From positions 1 to 10,619 of the forward strand of contig JACPHL010000070.1 in the NCBI GenBank assembly GCA_016188625.1: a stretch of 10,619 bases of DNA. Reading direction: 5' to 3'. The notes below the pieces were generated by a model. It was not told the origin of the DNA. It did not search any database and saw only the letters and a list, made by a program, of their open reading frames with translations. Origin of the DNA: Candidatus Rokuibacteriota bacterium (GTDB lineage Bacteria; Methylomirabilota; Methylomirabilia; Rokubacteriales; JACPHL01). Positions 1-5,903 of the stretch are shown piece after piece (positions within the stretch are counted from its first letter, which is position 1; the number at the start of each line of letters is the position of its first letter). Both the position numbers and the translations under genes were made by a program.

Positions 1-813
1 CGCGGAGACCATCTGCGTAACCAGCCCGATCCACCCCATGGCCTGCAGCTCGCGGAAGCCCCGCCAGGCGGCGATGAAGACCTCCCCCACCGCCACCGGC
101 GCAACCACGACGTCGGGGAGGCGGTAACCGGTCTGCTCGGCCAGCTCGTAGGCGAGGGTCTTCTTTCCCGCCTGCTTGTAGGGGTTCCGGGAGGCCCCGC
201 AGTCGAAGATCGGGACCTCCTCGATCAGCCGGTCCCAGTGGAAGATCAGGTCGTCGTAGAACCCCTTGTAGAGGATCAGGTCCGAGGCGACCGCGGCCAT
301 GTGGGCGAGCTTGGGGGCCGAGGCCTGCTCGTAGCAGAAGATGAAGGCGCGGAGCCCCGCCCGCGCCGAGTAGGCCGCGATGGAGGAGCCGGCGTTCCCG
401 GTGGAGACGACCGAGGTCGCCCGGAAGCCGAACTGGAGCGCTGCGGCCACCGCGCTGGCGGAGGAGCGATCCTTGACGGTCCCGGTCGGGTTCGTCCCCT
501 CGTACTTCAGGAGGAGGCGCCGGACCCCGAGCTCGCGGGCCAGGCGCGGGGCCTCGAGGAGCGGGGTCTCCCCCTCGCCCAGGCTGACGAAGTGGGCCGG
601 GTCGCGGATGGGGAGGACCGGGTGATAGCGCCAGAGGCCGCGGCGGCTGAAGGCGCCGGGCCCGAGCCGCCCGAGGGCATCGAGGTCGTACACCAGCTTG
701 AGGAGCCCGCGGCAGCGGTCGCACTGGAGGCGGTAGGTGAGGGGGAAGCGCGCCCCGCAGTCGATGCAGGCCAGCGCCGTGGCGTAGGAGGGCTCGAGGG
801 CGGCCACGCTCAC
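1..813 (-). CDS. thrC: Threonine synthase (PLP-dependent), 3' end cut by window edge
   Basis: This enzyme should convert O-phosphohomoserine to threonine in the cytoplasm, using pyridoxal phosphate. Only the first 271 residues are in the window. An N-terminal zinc-ribbon has C16, C19, C31 and C34. The substrate loop reads SLGEGETPLL (residues 77-86). The PLP lysine motif NPTGTVKDRSS makes K114 the likely Schiff-base lysine. A conserved STGNAGSS phosphate/cofactor loop follows. The zinc-ribbon plus fold-type II PLP core is typical of archaeal-like bacterial threonine synthases. The GTG start overlaps the stop of the upstream glycosyltransferase (GTGA, 813-810), with a purine-rich GGGAAGGGG just upstream, so translation is probably coupled. 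Its place behind two glycosyltransferases has no obvious metabolic logic. Related fold-type II enzymes such as threonine dehydratase or cysteate synthase are possible but less likely given the zinc-ribbon and SLGEGETPL. Confidence 0.9.
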   Translation of the reverse strand, partial: MSVAALEPSYATALACIDCGARFPLTYRLQCDRCRGLLKLVYDLDALGRLGPGAFSRRGLWRYHPVLPIRDPAHFVSLGEGETPLLEAPRLARELGVRRLLLKYEGTNPTGTVKDRSSASAVAAALQFGFRATSVVSTGNAGSSIAAYSARAGLRAFIFCYEQASAPKLAHMAAVASDLILYKGFYDDLIFHWDRLIEEVPIFDCGASRNPYKQAGKKTLAYELAEQTGYRLPDVVVAPVAVGEVFIAAWRGFRELQAMGWIGLVTQMVSA

Positions 814-1802
814 CCCTTCCCGAACCGGGACGCCACCACGTCGAGGAGCTCCTCCACGCGCCGCTGGCAGGTGTGGTCCCGATAGGCCCGACGCTGGGCG
901 TTCAGGGCGATGGCGGCCGCCTCGTCCGGATGGGCCCGGTAGTAGCCGATCAGGTTCCGGCACTCGGCGGGGCTCCGGTAGGTCACGATCTCTTCCCCCT
1001 CCTTGAAGAACTCCCCCAGGTCCGCCTTCCAGTCCACGAGCTGGAAGGCCCGGCTCCCGGCCAGGAAGAAGGTCCGGTCGTTGACCCCCACGATGTCGTT
1101 CAGGGGGTGGTGGAGGTTCAGGTTGATCCGGCTCCCGCTGAAGACGCAGAGCAGCGCCCGATCGCTCACGGTGGCCCGCCGGGCGAGCCGCCGGACCGCG
1201 GGCGAGGCCGCGCGCTCCCACCCCCGCCCCCAGAGGGCGAGGGGCAGGTCCGCCAGCTCCCGGAAGAACCGCTCGCGGTAGGGGTAGTGGTGGCCGACGA
1301 AGCTCACCTCGGCCCCGTAGCGCTCCCGCTCGGCGGGGGTCAGCTCGACCGGTTGGTGGAGCGCGGGGTCGCAGTAGTGGGGGAGATAGTAAAGGGTCCT
1401 GAGCCCCGCCAGCTCGAGGGCTCGGATCCCGTAGCGCTCCTTGGAGAGGATCAGGTCGTACGGCTCCAGGCACTCGAAGGGGATCGTCAGCAGCGGGTTG
1501 TCGGGAAAGAGATTGATGAGGACGGCCCCGGTCTCGGCCTTGAACCGCTCGAGGAGATCGGGGCCGAGGGTCTCCCCCTTGTAGACCAGGATGACCTCGG
1601 GACGCTCCGCCCGGGCGATCCTGGCGAGCCCCCGGAGGATCCACCGGATGTAGAGGGCCTTGACCCCCTTGTTCTTGTACAGCGGGTTCCGGCGGCGGTA
1701 GACCACCGCGCGCACGGTCTGGCCGTGGGCCTCGAGCTCCCGCCGGAGGTCCTCGAGCCCGCCGGTCCCGGAGGCGGCCGGTCGGACGAGGAGCCACCTC
1801 AT
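810..1802 (-). CDS. CgeB-like glycosyltransferase (GT-B fold, glycosyl transferases group 1)
   Basis: A 330-residue protein, probably a cytoplasmic or membrane-peripheral sugar transferase for a surface glycan. The N-terminal half (residues 1-165) looks like a Rossmann-type acceptor domain, with MRWLLVRPA at the start, VILVYKGETL near 70-79 and INLFPDNPL near 96-104. The C-terminal half resembles the Glyco_trans_1_2/CgeB domain: SFVGHHYPYRERFF (167-180), RINLNLHHP (225-233), a donor-binding stretch with GSRAFQLVD (249-257), then EEIVTYRSPAE (270-280) and the usual tail AYRDHTCQRRVEELL (306-320). The ATG overlaps the stop of the upstream GT4 gene (ATGA, 1802-1799), and its own stop overlaps the next start, so it sits inside a coupled operon. 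The family is recognised by its C-terminal pattern. Substrate and product cannot be told from sequence. The gene appears intact. Confidence 0.8.
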   Translation of the reverse strand: MRWLLVRPAASGTGGLEDLRRELEAHGQTVRAVVYRRRNPLYKNKGVKALYIRWILRGLARIARAERPEVILVYKGETLGPDLLERFKAETGAVLINLFPDNPLLTIPFECLEPYDLILSKERYGIRALELAGLRTLYYLPHYCDPALHQPVELTPAERERYGAEVSFVGHHYPYRERFFRELADLPLALWGRGWERAASPAVRRLARRATVSDRALLCVFSGSRINLNLHHPLNDIVGVNDRTFFLAGSRAFQLVDWKADLGEFFKEGEEIVTYRSPAECRNLIGYYRAHPDEAAAIALNAQRRAYRDHTCQRRVEELLDVVASRFGKG

Positions 1803-2845
1803 GGCCAGCCGGCCTGGTCCCGTTGCGCCCGGACCGCCTTGAGGAAGCTCGCCAGCCGCTCGGCCCGCGCCCCGGGGCTGTAGCGGGCGACCTCGGCGTA
1901 GGCGGCATCGGCGAGCTCGCGGACCAGGGCCCGGTCCCGCCGGAGGGTCTCCAGGGCGTCGGCGAGGGCCGCGGGGTCGCCGGGCGGGATGAGCCACCCG
2001 GTCTCGCCGTGGACGAGGAGCTCCCGGACCGACGGGAGGTCGGAGGCGACGATGGGGCGACGGTAGGTGAAATACTCGAAGAGCTTCAGGGGCGTCTCGT
2101 AGGGGCGCCCGCCTTGGGCGAGGGCCGGCAGGAGGAGGGCGTGGAACGGGGTGACCACCTCGGGGAGCCCGCGCGGGGGGACGAAGCCGTGAAAGCGCGC
2201 CCGCTCGGCCACGCCGCACCGCCCGGCCAGCCCCCGGAGGCGCGCCTGATCCTCGACGCTCCCCCCGACCAGATGGAGCTCCACGTCGGGGAGGCGGCCC
2301 AGGGCCTCCAGCGCGACCTCGAGGCCCTGCAGCCGATGGAGCTGCCCGGTGTACCCCACCCGGAACGGCTCCGCGCCCGGGCGGTAGGGAGGGGGAGGGG
2401 CCGCGGCGGGCGCGGACGGGCAGGCGGGGGGGATCACCTCGATGGGTCCGGGCGGGAGGTAGAGCTCGCGGAGGAGATCGGCCAGGGCGCGCGTGGTCGC
2501 GACGATCCCGTCCACCTCGGAGAGGACCCGCCGCTCGAGCTGCCGGACCGGACCGTTCGCCTCTCGGCCCAGGAGCGCGTGGAGGTCGTGCACGTGGAGG
2601 GGGCGTTGGCGCCGCCAGGGCTGGAGGGCGGCGGCGAGCTCGAGGGTCGAGGTCAGGACGACATCCACGTCGTCCTGCCGGACGAGCCGTCGGAGGATCC
2701 CACGCGCGGCGAGGTGGAAGATGGCGTCCCAGCGCGGGCCGGGGCCCCACCGGAGGCTCGGCAACCCCTGGATGAGGAGCCCCTCGGTGGGCGCGAGCCC
2801 GTAGTGGGCGAGGAGCTCCGGGGCGCGGAGCCGGCCCCGGGCCAC
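1799..2845 (-). CDS. GT4-family glycosyltransferase with missing N-terminus
   Basis: The C-terminal donor-binding domain is clearly GT4: FRVGYTGQLHRLQGLEVAL (161-179), LHLVGGS, ARFHGFVPP, then PYETPLKLFEYF with acidic residues E250 and E257, PIVASDLPSVRELL and GETGWLIPPGDPAAL. Such enzymes move a sugar from a nucleotide donor to lipid, protein or polysaccharide acceptors. The N-terminal domain is incomplete. GT4-like sequence begins as CHALAQAGHRVHLLV near 2887, where the family normally has some 15-30 residues before it with the first beta strand. Upstream the frame runs antisense-like through the lipoprotein gene with no plausible start. The coordinates use the first in-frame GTG inside the homologous part (2845), giving 348 residues. 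That would lack the first strand-loop and may not fold normally. The gene is therefore probably 5'-truncated by the junction at 2884-2900, or mis-assembled there. It overlaps the next gene by 4 bp. Confidence 0.72.
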   Translation of the reverse strand: MARGRLRAPELLAHYGLAPTEGLLIQGLPSLRWGPGPRWDAIFHLAARGILRRLVRQDDVDVVLTSTLELAAALQPWRRQRPLHVHDLHALLGREANGPVRQLERRVLSEVDGIVATTRALADLLRELYLPPGPIEVIPPACPSAPAAAPPPPYRPGAEPFRVGYTGQLHRLQGLEVALEALGRLPDVELHLVGGSVEDQARLRGLAGRCGVAERARFHGFVPPRGLPEVVTPFHALLLPALAQGGRPYETPLKLFEYFTYRRPIVASDLPSVRELLVHGETGWLIPPGDPAALADALETLRRDRALVRELADAAYAEVARYSPGARAERLASFLKAVRAQRDQAGWP

Positions 2846-3198
2846 CAGGAGGTGGACCCGATGCCCGGCCTGGGCGAGGGCGTGGCAGGGTCCTCGGGGA
2901 AGTTCGAGGTGAAGCTGTAGGACTTCACGACGCCGCGGGGGTCGAAGCGGACCGTGAGCTGCTTGGTCAGCTCCTGGTCCGTCGTCCGCCGGACGTAGAG
3001 CCAGGTCCAGGTCGGATCCCCGTCGTCGATCCCCACCTGGGTCGGCTCGCCGAAGAGCCGGAGGAGGTCGGCCTTGGCGGTCGTCCCGGCCCGGACGGTC
3101 TCCGGGGTCGGGGAGGGGAAGTCCCGTCCGAGGGTGAGTGCGGCGCAGGCGCCGAGGGCCAGGGCGAGGACCAGCAGGGCGCACCACCGGGGGAGCAT
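2653..3198 (-). CDS. BamE/SmpA-like outer-membrane lipoprotein with an out-of-frame C-terminal tail
   Basis: The protein begins MLPRWCALLVLALALGAC, a signal peptide with lipobox LGAC, so C18 should be lipidated after cleavage by signal peptidase II. Residues 33-103 match the small SmpA/OmlA (BamE-like) fold: ETVRAGTTAKADLLRLFGEP, then TWTWLYVRR, and KQLTVRFDPRGVVKSYSFTS. BamE proteins sit at the inner face of the outer membrane and help the BAM complex. Many BamE-like lipoproteins exist outside that complex, so no gene symbol is given. The ATG at 3198 is chosen because a near-perfect Shine-Dalgarno lies just upstream. A GTG at 3219 in the same frame is less likely. Recognisable sequence stops at D103. 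The remaining 78 residues to the stop are the neighbouring glycosyltransferase read in the wrong frame, so the natural C-terminus seems lost. It lies 34 bp after the upstream small gene. Confidence 0.75.
   Translation of the reverse strand: MLPRWCALLVLALALGACAALTLGRDFPSPTPETVRAGTTAKADLLRLFGEPTQVGIDDGDPTWTWLYVRRTTDQELTKQLTVRFDPRGVVKSYSFTSNFPEDPATPSPRPGIGSTSWWPGAGSAPRSSSPTTGSRPPRGSSSRGCRASGGAPARAGTPSSTSPRVGSSDGSSGRTTWMSS
2884..2900. other. Apparent deletion or fusion junction between lipoprotein and glycosyltransferase genes
   Basis: Reading leftward, the BamE-like frame has recognisable family sequence up to SFTSNFPED (ending at 2890). The glycosyltransferase frame becomes recognisable from CHALAQ (starting at 2887). 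There is no lipoprotein stop codon, no intergenic DNA, no ribosome binding site and no glycosyltransferase start between them, and the two are in different frames. The simplest reading is loss of a segment holding the lipoprotein's last codons, the spacer and the 5' end of the next gene. It may be real in the organism or made in assembly. Confidence 0.6.
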
Positions 3199-3200
3199 GG

Positions 3201-3210
3201 TCACCTCCTT
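3201..3210 (-). promoter_or_regulatory. Strong Shine-Dalgarno for the BamE-like lipoprotein
   Basis: On the minus strand AAGGAGGTGA stands two bases before the ATG at 3198, with GGAGG five bases from it. It is a full match to the 16S rRNA anti-Shine-Dalgarno, decides the start in favour of ATG 3198, and predicts strong translation compared with the poorly marked neighbours. Confidence 0.85.
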
Positions 3211-3232
3211 GGCCCGCACGGGGCCGATCGGG

Positions 3233-3616
3233 TCACTCGCGGGGGGTCCCGGTGCGTCGCCAGATGGGGAGGCGGGCCATCCGCTCCGGGAACTCGTCCA
3301 GCCGAAGCCGCGCCTGGAGCCAGGCCCGGCCGGTCTCCGAGGGCGGCCGGGCGTTCAGTCGGAGGAACTCCTCCGCCAGGTAGCGGAGCTCGGAGAGGAC
3401 GGCGTTGATCTCCCGCTCGAACGCCGTCAGGGTCTCCTCCGGGACCGTCCGCCGGAGCTCCAGCCAGAGGCGTCCCGTGACGCCGACGGTGTCCAGGTAG
3501 GGGTTCAGGGCGTTGGCCTCGGGCTCGCCCAGGGCGTGGAGCACCAGGTCGTCCACCCACCGCTTGACGATCTGGTGGAGGGACTGGACCAGCAGCTCGA
3601 CCTCCGGTTCCGTCAT
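3233..3616 (-). CDS. Small helical protein of unknown function
   Basis: I do not recognise this 127-residue protein. It starts MTEPEVELLVQSLHQIVKRW and has no signal peptide, no membrane segment and no cysteine. It is predicted by eye to be almost all helix, with alternating charged and hydrophobic residues, for example TAFEREINAVLSELRYLAEEFLRL (roughly 63-86), which could form a coiled coil or helical bundle. The C-terminus is basic (MARLPIWRRTGTPRE). It is the first gene of the leftward group, 34 bp before the lipoprotein, so the two are probably co-transcribed. Coding status is supported by the amino-acid make-up and by the clean gap to the next gene. The ATG at 3616 has only a weak ribosome binding site. 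No function is proposed. Confidence 0.65.
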   Translation of the reverse strand: MTEPEVELLVQSLHQIVKRWVDDLVLHALGEPEANALNPYLDTVGVTGRLWLELRRTVPEETLTAFEREINAVLSELRYLAEEFLRLNARPPSETGRAWLQARLRLDEFPERMARLPIWRRTGTPRE

Positions 3617-3720
3617 GGGGCGAAACGACCGACTCGACGCCGGTCCTCGCGCCTATTGTGCCATTTCTTCGGGCCCCGCGCACCCCCTTCCGCCCACCCC
3701 GGCGCGGCGCCGCGGGCGGC

Positions 3721-3749
3721 TTGACAGCCCGAGGGGGGCGGGCTAGTGT
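3721..3749 (+). promoter_or_regulatory. Sigma70-type promoter for the cupin gene
   Basis: A perfect -35 box TTGACA (3721-3726) is followed after exactly 17 bp by TAGTGT (3744-3749), which keeps the key T, A and final T of a -10 box. Transcription would begin near A3756/A3757, giving a short leader of about 22 bases before the ATG at 3779. The divergent region 3617-3778 also holds the start of the leftward group. I could not find an equally convincing promoter for that strand (CACAAT at about 3656-3661 on the minus strand has no good -35 box). Confidence 0.7.
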
Positions 3750-3765
3750 AGGGGCAATCCTGCCC

Positions 3766-3772
3766 GAGGAGG
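3766..3772 (+). promoter_or_regulatory. Shine-Dalgarno for the cupin gene
   Basis: GAGGAGG lies six bases before the ATG at 3779, a near-ideal spacing, and fixes the start of the cupin reading frame. Confidence 0.8.
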
Positions 3773-3778
3773 CGCCCG

Positions 3779-4132
3779 ATGCCCTTCATCGATTGGGAGC
3801 AGGTTCCCGCGGAGAAGGTCGCCGAGGGGATCACCCGGAAGATGGTGACGGGCGAGAGGCTGAGTTTCGTGCTCTGGCGGTTCGCCGCCGGCCTCCACGT
3901 CCCCGCCCACCGGCACCCCAACGAACAGATCGCCTACATGATCCGCGGGAAGATGGAGTTCCGGCTCGGGGACGAGCGGCGGACCCTGTCGCGGCCCGGG
4001 GAGATCCTCCTGGTCCCGGCCAACGTGGAGCACGAGGCCTGGTTCCCCGAGGAGACCGAGGTGGTGGACGTCTTCAGCCCGCCCCGCGAGGATTTCCTGA
4101 CCGGCCGGGACGACTACCTGAGGCGAGGATAG
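3779..4132 (+). CDS. Single-domain cupin protein
   Basis: A 117-residue protein of the cupin_2 type, a small beta-barrel that usually binds one divalent metal. Cupin motif 1 is seen as G38 followed by H44, H46 and E49/Q50 (HRHPNEQ), then G57. Motif 2 is seen as PGEILLVPANVEH with P73, G74, P80 and H85. H44, H46, E49 or Q50, and H85 are the likely metal ligands. The motif PNEQIAYMIRGKMEF is close to KdgF-like and other small sugar- or metabolite-binding cupins. Such proteins include isomerases, dioxygenases and pure ligand binders, so the reaction cannot be assigned. It has its own promoter and ribosome binding site and stands as a single gene before a hairpin cluster. The gene is intact and the start well supported. 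Confidence 0.88.
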   Translation: MPFIDWEQVPAEKVAEGITRKMVTGERLSFVLWRFAAGLHVPAHRHPNEQIAYMIRGKMEFRLGDERRTLSRPGEILLVPANVEHEAWFPEETEVVDVFSPPREDFLTGRDDYLRRG

Positions 4133-4139
4133 GTGCCTC

Positions 4140-4162
4140 GGAGGGGGGCGCTGCCCCCCTTC
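4140..4162 (+). terminator. Hairpin after the cupin gene, possible terminator
   Basis: AGGGGGGC (4142-4149) and GCCCCCCT (4153-4160) form a perfect 8-bp stem around a GCT loop, extendable by a G-T and a G-C pair. It sits 8 bases past the cupin stop, where a terminator is expected, but no run of T follows. It could be a factor-independent terminator of the GC-rich kind, an mRNA 3'-end stabiliser, or the first arm of a larger repeat unit. Confidence 0.45.
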
Positions 4163-4164
4163 CG

Positions 4165-4231
4165 AACCTCCCCCCAAGGTTGCGCGGGCCAAGCCCGCGC
4201 TCGGAGCGGACCATCCAATCCGCGAGCCGAG
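4165..4231. repeat. Cluster of tandem inverted repeats (REP-like or structured leader)
   Basis: Three more inverted repeats follow the first hairpin almost without spacing. AACCT (4165-4169) pairs with AGGTT (4177-4181). GCGCGGGC (4182-4189) pairs perfectly with GCCCGCGC (4193-4200) around CAA. CTCGG plus GCGGA (4200-4210) pairs with TCCGC plus CCGAG (4219-4231) as a nested two-part stem. A weaker fifth stem joins CCAGAGCC (4235-4242) with GGCTCCTGG (4268-4276). No coding potential is evident across 4133-4287. Only one copy of this cluster occurs in the window, so its being a dispersed element is inference. The alternative is a structured RNA leader for the ThyX-like gene. Confidence 0.5.
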
Positions 4232-4287
4232 GGTCCAGAGCCTGTGAGGGCACACGTTGCTCGGACGGGCTCCTGGCCAGCTAGATA

Positions 4288-5881
4288 GTGGCCGCCGACG
4301 AGTTCACCCCCGAGGAGCGGACCACCCTCGCCCGGTACTTCACCGATGTCGAGGGACCCGTCTTCGCCCTGGTCAACCTCCCGGAGGTCGTGAAGGGGCT
4401 CGCGCTCCCCGAAGTCCCTGCGCCGGCTCTTCCTCGACGAGTTCCTCGATGAAGGCGGGCAGCCCCACGCCGGGACCGAGGTCACGGGGGTCAAGAGGGC
4501 CGAGAAGCTCTACGAGCGCGTGTTCTTCGAGTACGGCGACGACTCCGTGGCCCAGCTCGGGGGCGTCCACCTGGCGTGCGAGGGGGCCTCGAACCTCCTC
4601 ACGAAGGTCCTGGAGTGGGGCCGCCTGATGGCCTACCTCGAGCAGTCCACGCGCTACGTCCCCTACGACGATCGCCCCGGCGGGCGGTGGCGCTACCACC
4701 TCCCCGAGGAGCTGGCGGGATCCCCGCTCCTGGGGGGTTACACGGCCGCCCTGGATCACGCCTTCGAGACCTACGCCCGCGCGCTCGGGCCGCTGCAGGA
4801 GTACTTCCGGCAGCGCTACCCGAAGGCGCCGGAGGACCCCGACCAGGTCTACCGGATGACGATCCGGGCGAAGGCCCTCGACACCCTCCGGGGCCTCCTG
4901 CCGGCGGCGACTGTCTCCAACGTCGGGCTCTACGGCACGGGCCAGGCGTACGAGGCGCTCCTCCTCCGGATGTTCGCCCACCCGCTCGCGGAGGTCCGTG
5001 CTTCCGCCCAGCTCATGCTCCGGGAGCTCCGGAAGGTCATCCCGGCCTTCCTCCGCCGCGTGGACCTCCCCGACCGCGGGGGGGCCTGGAGCCGCTACCT
5101 GGCCGAGACCCGCGAGGCCACCGAGGCGATCGCCCGGCGGCTGCTCGGGGAGGCCCAACCCGAGGAGCGCCCCGAGGTGGTCCTGACCGAGTACGACCCC
5201 GACGGCGAGCTGAGGGTGGTGGCGGCGGCCCTCTACGCGGCCTCGCGCCTCCCCGACGACGCCTTGCTCGAGCGCGCCCGCTGGCTCACGCCCGAGGAGC
5301 GGGCCGCGGTCCTCGCCGCCTATGTCGGCCGCCGGACGAACCGCCGGCACAAGCCCGGCCGGGCCTTCGAGCGGACGAGCTATCGCTTCGACGTCCTGAC
5401 CGACTACGGGGCGTTCCGCGACCTCCAGCGCCACCGCCTGCTCACCCTGGAGTGGCAGCCGCTCTCCTGCCGCCACGGCTACGTGACCCCCGCGGCGGTC
5501 GAGGAGGCGGGGCTCCTCGAGGACTGGGCGCGGGTGATGGAGCGCTGCGCCGGCCTCCACGAGGCGATGCTGAAAGCGGGGCTCGGGCCGGTGGCGCAGT
5601 ACGCGGTCCCGCTGGCCTACCGGATCCGGTTCTACATGCAGATGAACGCCCGCGAGGCGATGCACATCATCGAGCTGCGGACGACGCCGCAGGGCCACCC
5701 GACCTACCGCCGCATCTGCCAGGCGATGCACCGGCTGATCCGCGACCAGGCGGGCCACCGGGCGATCGCCGCCGCCATGGGCTTCGCCGACCACTCCGAG
5801 GTCGAGCTGGAGCGCCTCGAGGCCGAGCGGGCGGCCGAGCAGCGCCGGCGGGAGCAGGCAGCCCCGTCCGGGCCGTCGTGA
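4288..5881 (+). CDS. Two-domain ThyX-like protein (flavin-dependent thymidylate synthase family), frameshifted near 5' end
   Basis: ThyX enzymes methylate dUMP to dTMP with FAD and methylene-tetrahydrofolate. The frame open from 4394 to the stop at 5879-5881 carries two ThyX-like repeats. Taking the codon at 4520 as residue 1, the first repeat has EYGDDSVAQLGGVHL and EQSTRYVPYD (41-50). The second has RFDVLTDYGAFRDLQRHR (R304, H305, R306) and later NAREAMHIIELRTTPQGHP, a typical ThyX C-terminal segment. The signature RHRX7S is split: repeat 1 reads WGRX7S and repeat 2 reads RHRX7P. The true N-terminus seems to start at GTG 4288, in another frame (AADEFTPEER, then GPVFALVNLPEVVKG), and that frame stops at 4452. 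The frames meet near 4398-4400. So the gene is either broken, wrongly assembled, or restarts at GTG 4520 without its first roughly 80 residues. It may be a ThyX homologue with altered or lost activity. Confidence 0.75.
4396..4402 (+). other. Frameshift point in the ThyX-like gene
   Basis: Up to G4398 the first frame reads VNLPEVVKG. From T4400 the next frame reads SRSPKSLRRLFLDEF and carries on to the end of the gene. As I remember the family, homologues have a few more residues between these parts (roughly ALFARY). That would fit a short deletion of a length not divisible by three, about 17 bp, leaving one extra base. The exact size is inference. Confidence 0.6.
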
Positions 5882-5903
5882 GCCGCCGCCGCGGCGCCTC
5901 GTC

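Noticed and set aside
238-2920. Several long plus-strand open frames (238-885, 873-1883, 1823-2920)
   Set aside because: They lie opposite the threonine synthase and glycosyltransferase genes and show only the Gly/Glu/Pro/Arg-rich pattern of shadow frames.
3649-3675. Possible sigma54 -24 element (TGGCAC) on the minus strand upstream of the small helical gene
   Set aside because: No TTGC -12 element follows at the right distance.
3201-3683. A 160-codon minus-strand frame overlapping the small helical protein
   Set aside because: Its sequence is Arg/Pro/Gly-rich and low in information. The alternative frame (3233-3616) has balanced composition and a better position relative to the lipoprotein.
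4373-5794. A 473-codon minus-strand open frame opposite the ThyX-like gene
   Set aside because: Low-complexity antisense composition and no motifs. The plus strand carries clear ThyX-like sequence.
5882-5903. GC-rich palindrome CGCCGCGGCG between the convergent ThyX-like and amidohydrolase genes as a shared terminator
   Set aside because: The palindrome has no loop and no T tract on either side. In DNA this GC-rich it is not convincing.
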